Positions 15,293 to 23,853 of a stretch of 64,000 nucleotides of DNA are shown here, in pieces. The notes beneath the pieces are model-generated. The model saw only the letters and a program-made list of their open reading frames with translations. It was not told the origin of the DNA and did no database searches. The position numbers and the translations under genes were made by a program. The stretch is from Paenibacillus sp. SZ31 (GTDB lineage Bacteria > Bacillota > Bacilli > Paenibacillales > Paenibacillaceae), in NCBI RefSeq assembly GCF_012912005.1, contig NZ_JABBEA010000015.1, positions 62,001-126,000 of the forward strand, read 5' to 3'. Within the stretch, counting starts at the first letter, position 1. Every line of letters begins with the position of its first letter.

Positions 15293-16459
15293 ATGAGAGA
15301 AACTGGAGATACTAGAGAGAAGACATTTGTTTTGGCACCGGATTCGTTCAAAGAAAGCATGACAGCGAAAGAAGTATGTATCGCTATGGAAAAAGGATTG
15401 CGTAAAATATATCCGACGGCAGGTTATATTCATGTACCCATGGCGGATGGTGGGGAAGGTACGGTGCAGTCCCTTGTGGATGCTTCCGGCGGTTCCCTTC
15501 ACCTGAAAGAGGTGAGCGGGCCATTAGGTCAGATAGTGACTGCCCAGTATGGCATTCTGGGTGACGGAACAACGGCGGCCATCGAGATGGCATCGGCCAG
15601 TGGCATACATCTGGTAACCAAAGAAAACCGAGATCCGCTACGGACGACAACCTATGGAACGGGAGAGTTGATTCGAGCATGTCTGGATCTTGGCATACGT
15701 AAAATCATCATCGGCATTGGTGGCAGCGCGACCAATGATGGTGGTGCGGGCATGGCTGAAGCACTTGGTGCGAAGTTTCTGGATGCACAGGGTCAACCTC
15801 TTGCGCGGGGTGGCGGGGTTTTGGATCAACTGGCCCAGATTGATGTGTCGGGTCTGGATGAGCGTTTGCAGGAAGTGGAGTTCATTGTGGCCTGTGATGT
15901 GACTAATCCGCTCTGTGGGGAGCATGGTGCATCAAGGGTGTTTGGACCACAGAAAGGTGCTACCCCAGGGATGGTTGAGCAGCTGGATGCGAACCTGTCC
16001 CATTATGCAGATGTGGTGAAACAGCAGCTATACAAAGATATCCGTGATATACCCGGTGCCGGAGCGGCTGGCGGATTGGGCGCGGGACTTTTGATTTTTA
16101 CACAAGCTGTACTACGTAAAGGAATTGAAATTGTCATTGAATATACCGGGTTGCGTGAAAAATTGATTGCTGCGGATGTGGTATTTACGGGCGAAGGAGG
16201 TATCGACTTTCAAACGAAATTTGGCAAGACTCCCTATGGCGTTGCTCGGGCAGCCAAGGAAGCGGGTAAACCTGTAATTGCCCTTGCAGGCTGTGTTGGC
16301 GAAGGGATCGACACCCTGTACGCGGAAGGCATTGATGCCATATTTGGTATTGTGCCTGGGGCAGCAGATCTGGAGCGACTATTGCGAAAAGGCCCGGAGA
16401 ATGTGGAGCGTACAACCGAGAATATTGCCCGGGTGCTAAAACTGGGCCTACTATCTTAG
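15293..16459 (+). CDS. glxK: Glycerate kinase
   Basis: About 388 residues of glycerate kinase type 1. FVLAPDSFKESMTA is at the N-terminus, PMADGGEGTV follows, and IGIGGSATNDGGAGMAEALG and GAGAAGGLGAGL are the glycine-rich signature segments. The enzyme phosphorylates D-glycerate to 2- or 3-phosphoglycerate with ATP. ATG 15293 follows GGAG; a GTG at 15284 overlaps the site. It lies about 30 bases after gntP, so the two form an operon for uptake and phosphorylation of glycerate. Confidence 0.92.
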   Translation: MRETGDTREKTFVLAPDSFKESMTAKEVCIAMEKGLRKIYPTAGYIHVPMADGGEGTVQSLVDASGGSLHLKEVSGPLGQIVTAQYGILGDGTTAAIEMASASGIHLVTKENRDPLRTTTYGTGELIRACLDLGIRKIIIGIGGSATNDGGAGMAEALGAKFLDAQGQPLARGGGVLDQLAQIDVSGLDERLQEVEFIVACDVTNPLCGEHGASRVFGPQKGATPGMVEQLDANLSHYADVVKQQLYKDIRDIPGAGAAGGLGAGLLIFTQAVLRKGIEIVIEYTGLREKLIAADVVFTGEGGIDFQTKFGKTPYGVARAAKEAGKPVIALAGCVGEGIDTLYAEGIDAIFGIVPGAADLERLLRKGPENVERTTENIARVLKLGLLS

Positions 16460-16502
16460 GTGAGCATTTTGCATAAATCCGGCGTATTAGAATGAGATGT
16501 GA

Positions 16503-16555
16503 AAAAGACGGGATACGGATATGCCTGAAATCAGGTGATCTGTATCTCGTCTTTT
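16503..16555. terminator. Bidirectional terminator between glxK and cdaR
   Basis: Long stem AAAAGACGGGATACGGAT / ATCTGTATCTCGTCTTTT with an inner CCTGAAATCAGG hairpin. A/T tracts flank both sides, between convergent genes. Confidence 0.85.
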
Positions 16556-16579
16556 GCTAATCTTGAAGCTGTTCTGACG

Positions 16580-17626
16580 CTACTGATAGAACGCGAGTAG
16601 TCCGTGGGTTAGCTCGATGAGTTCGAGCCAATTACGCGGGTCTTTGCCCGTCAGGGTCTGTATGCGTTTGAGCCGATATTGCAGGGTGTTGCGATGAATA
16701 TTGAGATGGTCCGCTGTCGTGGTCATGCTGCCGTTATGATGGATAAAACTGCGCAGTGTATCCAGCAGGTCAGCTGTATCCTCAAGTTTGCTGACGATGT
16801 TGGCATGAGGTGTTAGATCAGCCGCGCTGAATCGTACCAGAAAGGGTACATCCTCATACCGAATGATCGGTGAGTCTGGCTGAAGCGCCAGCAGAATGTT
16901 CATCACAGACCGGGCCTGTTCATACCCGGTGGCGATATTCGCTTCTTTTTGGCTGACCGCGATGAATGCTTCGGGTGTGACCTGTCTCAAACGCTGAATC
17001 ATCGGATCAACGTCTGCTTCATTCTGGATCAGGATGATCTGCGTATCTTCATTACCTTCAACAGAGAATGAAGGAACTTGGAGCAATATTCGGTTGATCT
17101 CAGTGTCAGCGGCCATGGATTTCATGGGGAAACGGACATATAGAAGAACGGTTGGCAATAGCAGATCAATCCGATATTGCAGGGCTTCCTTTTTGACCTT
17201 TTGTGAGTAGGAACCAGATTGGTTCAGCAAACGTTCGATAAAGGCTTTTTGACGTGAAGCTTCATGGGCCATACTTTCCAATTGATTACGCTGTTCGATC
17301 AGGAGAGAAACGGTGGTGCGTACGATGTTGCAGAAAGGCCGAACTTCATCCGGATGACCGGATATGCCAATGACTCCGACATGCTGCTGATTGATTAGAA
17401 TCGGTTCGTTGGTCCCCATTTTCTCAAGTATGCCATCCTGCCAGACTTCAATCATGCTTCCTGTCGTTAACGCGCGGACAGCACCCTGATGAATCGTGCC
17501 CACACGTTCCTTCTGCCCGCTCCCCATAATAATGCCGTGTTCATTCATAATGTTGATGTTGTAGGGGATGTCCTGCATCATTTTATCGACAATATCCTGT
17601 GCCTGTTTTTCCGAAAGCTGCAACAA
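16580..17626 (-). CDS. cdaR: CdaR-type sugar diacid regulator (PucR family)
   Basis: 348 residues. The N-terminal putative sugar-acid sensing domain (residues 1-130: LSEKQAQDIVDKMMQDIPYN, INIMNEHGIIMGSG, VGVIGISGHPDEVRPF) is the Diacid_rec domain. The C-terminal HTH_30 domain (about 290-348) contains MTTTADHLNIHRNTLQYRLK. CdaR senses glycerate, galactarate or glucarate and activates the uptake and catabolic genes. It is convergent with gntP-glxK, its probable targets. Half-sites resembling the gntP palindrome lie just upstream of its own start. Confidence 0.92.
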   Translation of the reverse strand: MLQLSEKQAQDIVDKMMQDIPYNINIMNEHGIIMGSGQKERVGTIHQGAVRALTTGSMIEVWQDGILEKMGTNEPILINQQHVGVIGISGHPDEVRPFCNIVRTTVSLLIEQRNQLESMAHEASRQKAFIERLLNQSGSYSQKVKKEALQYRIDLLLPTVLLYVRFPMKSMAADTEINRILLQVPSFSVEGNEDTQIILIQNEADVDPMIQRLRQVTPEAFIAVSQKEANIATGYEQARSVMNILLALQPDSPIIRYEDVPFLVRFSAADLTPHANIVSKLEDTADLLDTLRSFIHHNGSMTTTADHLNIHRNTLQYRLKRIQTLTGKDPRNWLELIELTHGLLAFYQ

Positions 17627-17657
17627 CGAAGCTCCTCCCCTTCCATCTCATCGTGCT

Positions 17658-17708
17658 AAATGCACATCTTCTCTGATGATCATTTCGCTCGATATCCATA
17701 TTGTGCAT
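17658..17708. promoter_or_regulatory. CdaR half-sites upstream of cdaR
   Basis: AAATGCACAT (17658-17667) and ATATTGTGCAT (17698-17708) repeat the halves of the gntP palindrome in a split arrangement, consistent with autoregulation. Weaker evidence than the gntP site. Confidence 0.4.
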
Positions 17709-17836
17709 CTGAACGAAATTATAGAGGAATGGTAATGCTTACACAAGCAGGGCGGTCAGGATCAAAGGTGTTCTTGGAATGGCTGATTGTTGGATACCTG
17801 ATACCTTGCTGTAGCATTTCATTTTATAGTTGTTAT

Positions 17837-18211
17837 TCAAGTCGCTTCGCTCGTGTTACCCTTGTCCGTTATGGCGCCTTGTGTGCTGTTTAGGTAGCTC
17901 AGATGTTCGTTGCCCCAACCACACATGCCGTCCAATAACATGCCGATCGTCTGTCCGTGTTCGGATAGGCTGTATTCCACCTTCGGTGGAACATCCCCAT
18001 AAAGCGTGCGCACAATAATTTGATCCTGCTCCAACTCGCGCAGTTGTTTCGTTAACGTGCCTTGGGCTACATCAGGAATCATGCGTCGTAGTTCACCAAA
18101 TCGTTTCGTACCTTCCTTTAATAAAATAAACAAGATAAGGGGTTTCCATTTCCCATTAATGGTCTCCAACGTTGTCAGTACTCCTTGTAACCTTGGTTCT
18201 TGTAAATCCAT
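17837..18211 (-). CDS. HxlR-family transcriptional regulator
   Basis: 124 residues of winged-helix HxlR type: LETINGKWKPLILFILLKEG, then RFGELRRMIPDVAQGTLTKQLRELEQDQI and the wing VPPKVEYSLSEHGQTI, all family signatures. There is no Cys in the usual redox-sensor position near the N-terminus. ATG 18211 follows GAGG at a spacing of eight; GTG 18220 would overlap that site. It is divergent from a short-chain dehydrogenase gene, with an inverted repeat between them, so it most likely represses that gene and itself. Confidence 0.9.
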   Translation of the reverse strand: MDLQEPRLQGVLTTLETINGKWKPLILFILLKEGTKRFGELRRMIPDVAQGTLTKQLRELEQDQIIVRTLYGDVPPKVEYSLSEHGQTIGMLLDGMCGWGNEHLSYLNSTQGAITDKGNTSEAT

Positions 18212-18323
18212 AGTAATCACCTCGTTTTATAGGGCTATATGTATCTTCATCATACCGGATTTTCGTTATCTCTGCTCGATCGTCTCTGTGAAAAGATGGG
18301 GGAAGCCGTGGTGAGCCGCGTCC

Positions 18324-18369
18324 AATAGTATGAATATTCGTACTAGGTACGATGTAAATGCGTACTATT
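18324..18369. promoter_or_regulatory. HxlR operator candidate in the divergent promoter region
   Basis: Nested inverted repeats: outer AATAGTA (18324-18330) / TACTATT (18363-18369), inner CGTAC-TAG-GTACG (18339-18351). TACT/AGTA and GTAC arms are typical of HxlR-family sites. Confidence 0.6.
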
Positions 18370-18451
18370 CAACGGTCTTCATTTCATGAATAATGAACAC
18401 AACGTGAGAGCACAAGCACTTATATAACCGGAGATGAGAGGATGATCATAG

Positions 18452-19195
18452 ATGAGTCACAATACATTGGAGAATAAACGGGTCGTTGTTATTGGAGGAA
18501 GCTCAGGCATCGGACTGGCTACGGCAATTCAGGCAGCAGAAGCAGGTGCGGATGTAATTATAGCAGGCAGATCAGCGTCCAGACTGGAGGAAGCGAGAAA
18601 ACAGATTACGAAGGTTAGAGGCAAAGGCGAGCATGGAGAAGCGGTGGTCGAAGTCCATGTATTGGACAATCAGGATGAACAGCAACTTGAGGCGTTTTTC
18701 GCTCGGATCGGAGCGTTCGATCATCTGTTCACGCCCGGAGCTGCCTACACCCGGGGACCACTGACATCGGATCGGGAGACGGCAGAGAGCTGTTTCAAAG
18801 GCAAGTTTTGGCCTCAATACTTTGCGGCTAAATACGCTGCACCGCATCTTTCGACTTCCGGCTCGATCACGTTGATGTCTGGTGGATTCAGCCAGCGACC
18901 ACTGGATGGCGGTGCTTCCTACGCTGCATGTAACGGTGCGGTTGAGAGTCTGGGTAAAGCACTCGCGGTGGAATTAGCACCGGTTCGTGTGAATGTTGTA
19001 TCCCCCGGAACCATCTGGCGGGAAGGGCAAGAAGGCACGCCGCGCGGCGATCATTTTAAAGATTATGAGAAGCTGTCTCTGCTCAAGCGGGTTGGCTACA
19101 ATGAAGAAATTGCACATACCGTTACGTATCTGATGACAAATACGTTTACGACGGGCAGCACGCTATACGTGGATGGCGGGTACACCTTGATTTAA
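18452..19195 (+). CDS. Short-chain dehydrogenase/reductase
   Basis: 247 residues, Rossmann fold. GGSSGIGLA is the cofactor glycine motif. The active site is unusual: the expected YxxxK appears as SYAACNGAVESLGKAL, where Tyr is followed by AACN instead of xxxK. The catalytic Lys is therefore not in its standard place and activity may be altered. The C-terminus GSTLYVDGGYTLI is typical of the classical family. It is divergent from the HxlR regulator and probably induced by the same signal. Confidence 0.88.
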   Translation: MSHNTLENKRVVVIGGSSGIGLATAIQAAEAGADVIIAGRSASRLEEARKQITKVRGKGEHGEAVVEVHVLDNQDEQQLEAFFARIGAFDHLFTPGAAYTRGPLTSDRETAESCFKGKFWPQYFAAKYAAPHLSTSGSITLMSGGFSQRPLDGGASYAACNGAVESLGKALAVELAPVRVNVVSPGTIWREGQEGTPRGDHFKDYEKLSLLKRVGYNEEIAHTVTYLMTNTFTTGSTLYVDGGYTLI

Positions 19196-19266
19196 GAGCT
19201 GAAGTTATATAGGTCTAAAATAATGATTTTTCAAAATAAAATGATGAAATATGGCGAAAAAAGTTG

Positions 19267-19305
19267 AGATCCTTCCTGGTTTTGTACTACAGGGTGGATC
19301 TTTTT
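19267..19305 (+). terminator. Terminator after the SDR gene
   Basis: AGATCCTTCCTG / CAGGGTGGATCT stem (10 of 12 pairs plus G-T) followed by TTTTTCC. Confidence 0.7.
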
Positions 19306-19324
19306 CCTTTTATTTACTCTTTTT

Positions 19325-19364
19325 GTTTAGAATCTGTTTATGGTAGTGCAATACAATAGGCCTT
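19325..19364 (+). promoter_or_regulatory. Conserved promoter block, copy C (SLH gene 1)
   Basis: GTTTAGAATCTGTTTATGGT continuing to ATACAATAGGCCTT; aligns with the blocks at 8765 and 23754. TACAAT is the -10 candidate. Confidence 0.6.
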
Positions 19365-19423
19365 ACGTATTAGATGGTCTGAATTTATATGTAAAAAAAC
19401 ATGAGATAGGGAGGATCAGATAC

Positions 19424-22400
19424 ATGAATTACAGAAAGCTGATAAGCTGCCTTTTAGTTGCGGTTTTGTTATTACAGGTGGTTAGCGTGGGTGGGGTTGC
19501 AAGTGCTGACCCGTTTACTCCATTGGATCAACTTAATTTGGAGAGAGAGATGTATATTGAGTCGGATGAGAGTACTACGGTGCCCCATGTTCAGAATTTA
19601 CTTGAACAACAAGATTTAATCACACTACCTGAAGATTATGAAGCATTGAACGATAATCAAAAATATGAAATTGCCAGAGGCATGGTCTTGCTGCTTCCAC
19701 TGGAGTTTCCATATGAGAACAACAATCAGGCCAATTACGTATTTAATTTGGTTTACCATCTTATCACACTTCCTAAGCAGACTGAGTCGAGCGTATTGCA
19801 GTACAACATCACTCTGGTTTATAGCCTGCTGGCAGAATGGTCCACTTATTTCCCGAATGTTGGAAAATCTGATTGGACACAAGCTGGCAATGATTATATG
19901 AGTTTAATGGGCGCAGACTTATCAATGTTTACGAGTAATCTTATGTTCTTTAATATTATTTTCATGAATTCTAGCGATCCTACGCATTTTAATAGTCAGT
20001 TGGAATTTATGGTTACTAAGATATCCGAATCCGAATATAAAGAACTGAATCGAGCACTTGACCTTTCCAGCATGGAAGCATCATTGGATAATCTTTATGG
20101 TATGTATGATTTCATTCAAATGAATGTCATTTTTAATCCAAACCCTAACATCCAGCCTTTTGTTTTTGATATGGAAAAGATGTCGACCATCCAGAACGAT
20201 ACAACCAAAAAATCCGAACTGGCTCAATGGATGATTGATCATAAGCCGCAAAACGGTTATGAAACGGTATCCCAGGTTCAAACTGCGTTTGATGCGTTCT
20301 TCAATGGCGATACACCGCTTACCAAATATAACGAACTGAAGAAAGAAGCGGATCGGGGTAACAGCAATGATTTTATCCAAGATATGATTGCACTACTGCG
20401 CGATGAACAATTCATCACTGAGCCTGACTTCAAGATGCTTTCTGTCAAAGATCAGGAGGATATCGCAATATACTTACTAGATATAGAACCACCAACGAAT
20501 GCCGGATATGAGAAAAAAGAAGATGTTGAATTTTTGGTGCAAGTAGCCTTGAAGGCACTTGAAGTCACACGCAAAATTGATGGACCAAACGCAATAGCTG
20601 CACTTGATGAGTTTTATAACAAGCAAGCAGAGCGAGTAAATTATTTCAAAGAGCCCGATCCAGAAGGGGAATACTACCGACTTATTAATACTTACCTCAC
20701 ATCCTCCGAAATGGACAAATGGATGACTAAGTATCGATATGCAATTAGGCTAAAAGGGAAAGAGTCCATCTCCCGAGTAGTCAAATTCACGGACACTGCT
20801 GTTGAAAGAACACCTTATCTTAACCAAGCCTTAACGGAAGCAGAAGTGTTGGGTTCTTTGGAGCAATTCAGATCTATTCAGAAAGATGTTGAGAAATATA
20901 ACTCCGATTACCCAGAAAGTCAGTTGGATGCTTTCCCTCTGGACTTTGCCGAAATGGATACCTTAACGAACGAGTACAAGCAACAATTGGCAGACCATAT
21001 GCTTAGTGAGAGACCACTTGGTGGATATGCAAGTTTTGAAGCAATTCAGACTGCATTTAATAAATTTTTCCCTGATGATAATGAAGCTGACCCATTGACT
21101 GTTTTAAATACTGCAAAGAGCAACTTTGATGTAGCGGCTATGCGTGTAGCTATGGAGAATCCCGACTTGGGTATTACTCTGCCTGATGGCTACGGTGCTC
21201 TAACTCCGCAGGTCAAAAATTTCATTGCGGGGTTCCTGATTCAATATGTGAATAAAGATTACAAAAATAAAGAACAGGTTCAATATATGATTGAACTTGG
21301 TGTCCTGGCACAATCTGTTTGGGAGCAAAAAGAACTTATTACTCTCAAAAACAAGCTGGATGCACTTGGCCAGAAGTTAGCAGATCTGCCAGTGTCCTTT
21401 AATGATCAACAAAGCGAAGAATTTCGGAGCATTGGTCAAGAGTATTTGAAACGTACCAACAAAGTAGACAAAAGTGTTTTTGCTTATAGATACTTGTATT
21501 CAGTGGCCTTCGAGAGGTTAGAAGGGAATTTTCAAGGGAATATCGTGGAACCTATGGTTGTGCTGGGGCTCTTGACTACGCCATACCAGTCTATCGATAA
21601 GGCTACCAAGGTTGATCGAATGGATCAATGGCTTGATTCAGCTATGAATGATTACATTACAGGTGAAGCATTCTTCAACAAATACAAGTTTGATCGTACA
21701 GGTGCCCTTGATTTATCCAAAAGAGCAGAGCTGAGTCCTGAAGACCAAAAGGAGTTGGCAGAATGGTTGCTTACTGAACAAGAAAGCTACGAGGATGTTG
21801 GTAATCTACAATATGTATTTAACCGATTCTTTACGGCTCCTGATGTGAAGGGGAATGACATCAATAACACCCTAACAGGTTTGGACGACACGATGGAGAT
21901 TTCCTTTGACAACAAGTTGCACTGGTTGGATTTTGCTAATATTCAGATGCTGGACCTTAGTGGAAACAAAACGGTGTGGGTTCGTTACAAAGCAATCAGC
22001 GATGAACTGCCAGGCCGCGCCGTGAAGTTTGTCTTTACACAGAACGGTGATAGCAACACAGACAATGGAAATACTCCAACCCCTAACCCGGGTGGAAACA
22101 CAGGTGGTGGATCATCTACGACTACACCCGTAACATCTACACCTGCACCAACAACGAAACAAGAACAGATTGTGGTTGACGTTAATGGGGCAAATGGTAC
22201 CAACTTGACCAAGACACCAATCACACGTACAACCGAAACCAACGGCACGATCAAAGATCTGGTGAAAATGACCGAAGCGATTGCCAAGGAATCGGTGGAA
22301 AAAGCAAAACAATTAAACATGAATACAGCACGCATTGTCATCCCAGACACCAAAGATGCCGTGTCCGAGACACGGATTGAATTGCCTAAGGCAGCAGTGA

Positions 22401-23464
22401 AAGAATTGAATGATGGTTCGTTGAAACTTGAAATCTCTACAGAGAATGTAGTAATCTCCGTTCCGACGAATTCCATTGTCGGATTCGATCAAGACTTGTA
22501 CTTCCGCGTTGTACCTTTGAAAAAAGAATCGGAGCGCAAAGAAGTGGAAGAACGTGCAAAGAAAGAGCAGTTGATTCAACAGGTTGCTCCAAACACGAAT
22601 GTTCGTGTACTGGCTCGTCCGGTAGAGATCGACACGAACATGCAGAGCCGAGAAGTGACACTCACGTTGCCACTTCGTGGTAGTCTGCCAACCGATCCGG
22701 CTGCTCGTCAGCAAGCATTGGACAACCTGGCGATCTATATCGAACACAGTGACGGTACAAAAGAATTGATTCAAGGCAAATTGGTGCAACTTGCTGATAA
22801 TAGCGAAGGCATCGAGTTTACCGTAACCAAATTCAGTACGTTCACCCTCGTTGTTGTGGATGGACTGAAAGCTTCGAAAAGTACACACCAACCGTACATT
22901 CAAGGTTTTGGTGAGGACTTCCGCCCAGATGCATTCGTAACGCGTGCACAAATGGCAGCAATGCTGGCTCGTAATATTCCAACTGAAGGGGCAGCAGGTT
23001 CCACGGATAGCGTGAGCTACAAGGATGTATCTGCAACACACTGGGCAACTAGTGAGATTCAAAAGGCTCAATCTGCTGGCATCATGAACGGCATGAGCGC
23101 AACTCAATTTGCACCAGAAGGTTCGATCACGCGTGCTCAAATGGCGACGATTGCGTATCGCTGGATGCAAAATCAGCAAGCAAACACAGCAACGACGTCA
23201 GGTACAGAAGTTTCCTTCACAGATGTATCCGCAGACCTATGGGCGGCAGAAGCCATTGCTTATGTGCAATCTGCGGGCCTGATGGTCGGCTACAACGATG
23301 GTACATTCCAACCGGATAGCAAGCTGACACGTGCAGAAGCCGTAAAAGTACTGAATGTATTGTTTAACCGTAGACCACTAACTGGCGCAGTTACGCCAAC
23401 GTTCAGTGATGTACCAGCAACACACTGGGCATCTGCAGATATCGAAGCTGCAGCGCAAAAGTAA
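19424..23464 (+). CDS. Large secreted SLH-domain protein 1
   Basis: 1346 residues. Signal peptide at 1-28 (cleavage after GGVASA). The N-terminal two thirds is a novel-looking helical region containing at least three copies of a unit ending in LAxWMxxxxPxxGYExxxxxQTAFDxFF (around bases 20218-20306, 20989-21069 and 21757-21837). A Gly/Thr/Pro linker follows (near residue 886), then a 260-residue domain shared with the next gene, and C-terminal SLH repeats (from about residue 1153; VTRAQMAAMLAR, ITRAQMATIAYRW, LTRAEAVKVLNVLF). SLH repeats bind pyruvylated wall polymer and anchor the protein. The final repeat stops after HWASADIEAAAQK and is incomplete. ATG 19424 follows GGGAGG. Confidence 0.85.
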   Translation: MNYRKLISCLLVAVLLLQVVSVGGVASADPFTPLDQLNLEREMYIESDESTTVPHVQNLLEQQDLITLPEDYEALNDNQKYEIARGMVLLLPLEFPYENNNQANYVFNLVYHLITLPKQTESSVLQYNITLVYSLLAEWSTYFPNVGKSDWTQAGNDYMSLMGADLSMFTSNLMFFNIIFMNSSDPTHFNSQLEFMVTKISESEYKELNRALDLSSMEASLDNLYGMYDFIQMNVIFNPNPNIQPFVFDMEKMSTIQNDTTKKSELAQWMIDHKPQNGYETVSQVQTAFDAFFNGDTPLTKYNELKKEADRGNSNDFIQDMIALLRDEQFITEPDFKMLSVKDQEDIAIYLLDIEPPTNAGYEKKEDVEFLVQVALKALEVTRKIDGPNAIAALDEFYNKQAERVNYFKEPDPEGEYYRLINTYLTSSEMDKWMTKYRYAIRLKGKESISRVVKFTDTAVERTPYLNQALTEAEVLGSLEQFRSIQKDVEKYNSDYPESQLDAFPLDFAEMDTLTNEYKQQLADHMLSERPLGGYASFEAIQTAFNKFFPDDNEADPLTVLNTAKSNFDVAAMRVAMENPDLGITLPDGYGALTPQVKNFIAGFLIQYVNKDYKNKEQVQYMIELGVLAQSVWEQKELITLKNKLDALGQKLADLPVSFNDQQSEEFRSIGQEYLKRTNKVDKSVFAYRYLYSVAFERLEGNFQGNIVEPMVVLGLLTTPYQSIDKATKVDRMDQWLDSAMNDYITGEAFFNKYKFDRTGALDLSKRAELSPEDQKELAEWLLTEQESYEDVGNLQYVFNRFFTAPDVKGNDINNTLTGLDDTMEISFDNKLHWLDFANIQMLDLSGNKTVWVRYKAISDELPGRAVKFVFTQNGDSNTDNGNTPTPNPGGNTGGGSSTTTPVTSTPAPTTKQEQIVVDVNGANGTNLTKTPITRTTETNGTIKDLVKMTEAIAKESVEKAKQLNMNTARIVIPDTKDAVSETRIELPKAAVKELNDGSLKLEISTENVVISVPTNSIVGFDQDLYFRVVPLKKESERKEVEERAKKEQLIQQVAPNTNVRVLARPVEIDTNMQSREVTLTLPLRGSLPTDPAARQQALDNLAIYIEHSDGTKELIQGKLVQLADNSEGIEFTVTKFSTFTLVVVDGLKASKSTHQPYIQGFGEDFRPDAFVTRAQMAAMLARNIPTEGAAGSTDSVSYKDVSATHWATSEIQKAQSAGIMNGMSATQFAPEGSITRAQMATIAYRWMQNQQANTATTSGTEVSFTDVSADLWAAEAIAYVQSAGLMVGYNDGTFQPDSKLTRAEAVKVLNVLFNRRPLTGAVTPTFSDVPATHWASADIEAAAQK
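22082..23464 (+). repeat. Duplicated C-terminal coding block, copy 1
   Basis: 1383 bp, the same length as the block at 25156-26538 and nearly identical over long stretches (for example around 22660-22770 against 25734-25844). Codes for the shared linker, domain and SLH repeats. Confidence 0.9.
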
Positions 23465-23508
23465 TAACTGCTACAGAACTAAAAGTGTAAAGATAATGAT
23501 TAGAGCAC

Positions 23509-23540
23509 AAAAGGCCATCCTTCGAGGTGGCCTTTTGCGT
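23509..23540 (+). terminator. Terminator after SLH gene 1
   Basis: Stem AAAAGGCCATC / GGTGGCCTTTT with TTCG in the loop. Confidence 0.88.
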
Positions 23541-23753
23541 TCTAACGAATAGGTTACTTTCTATCTATCGGAAATTCAATTTAATTTACGGCAGAGCAGC
23601 AGTTGGAAGTAAGTGGACGGCCGATATATTGGGATTTAAGAAATATCTATATAGGTCTTAAATAATATTTTATATGAAAAATGGCGAAAAAAATTGAGTT
23701 TTATTCTATTTTAATTCTTTATTATAGACAATTTTACTTTTATTTGCTCCATT

Positions 23754-23794
23754 GTTCAGAATCCGTTCAGAGTTATGTACTACAATAGGCCTAT
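23754..23794 (+). promoter_or_regulatory. Conserved promoter block, copy B (SLH gene 2)
   Basis: GTTCAGAATCCGTTCAGAGT continuing to CTACAATAGGCCTA; related to the blocks at 8765 and 19325. Further upstream, ATATAGGTCT and ATGGCGAAAAAA are also shared with the region before SLH gene 1 (from 19210). Confidence 0.6.
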
Positions 23795-23853
23795 ATTTCC
23801 AGAGAAAATTATAAACAATCTATTTATGGTCAACACATCTGAGGAGGATAAAA

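Noticed and set aside
22313..23179. 288-codon antisense ORF inside SLH gene 1, with a counterpart at 25141-25848 in SLH gene 2
   Set aside because: It repeats in both copies only because the coding sense strand is duplicated; composition is not protein-like and there is no start signal.
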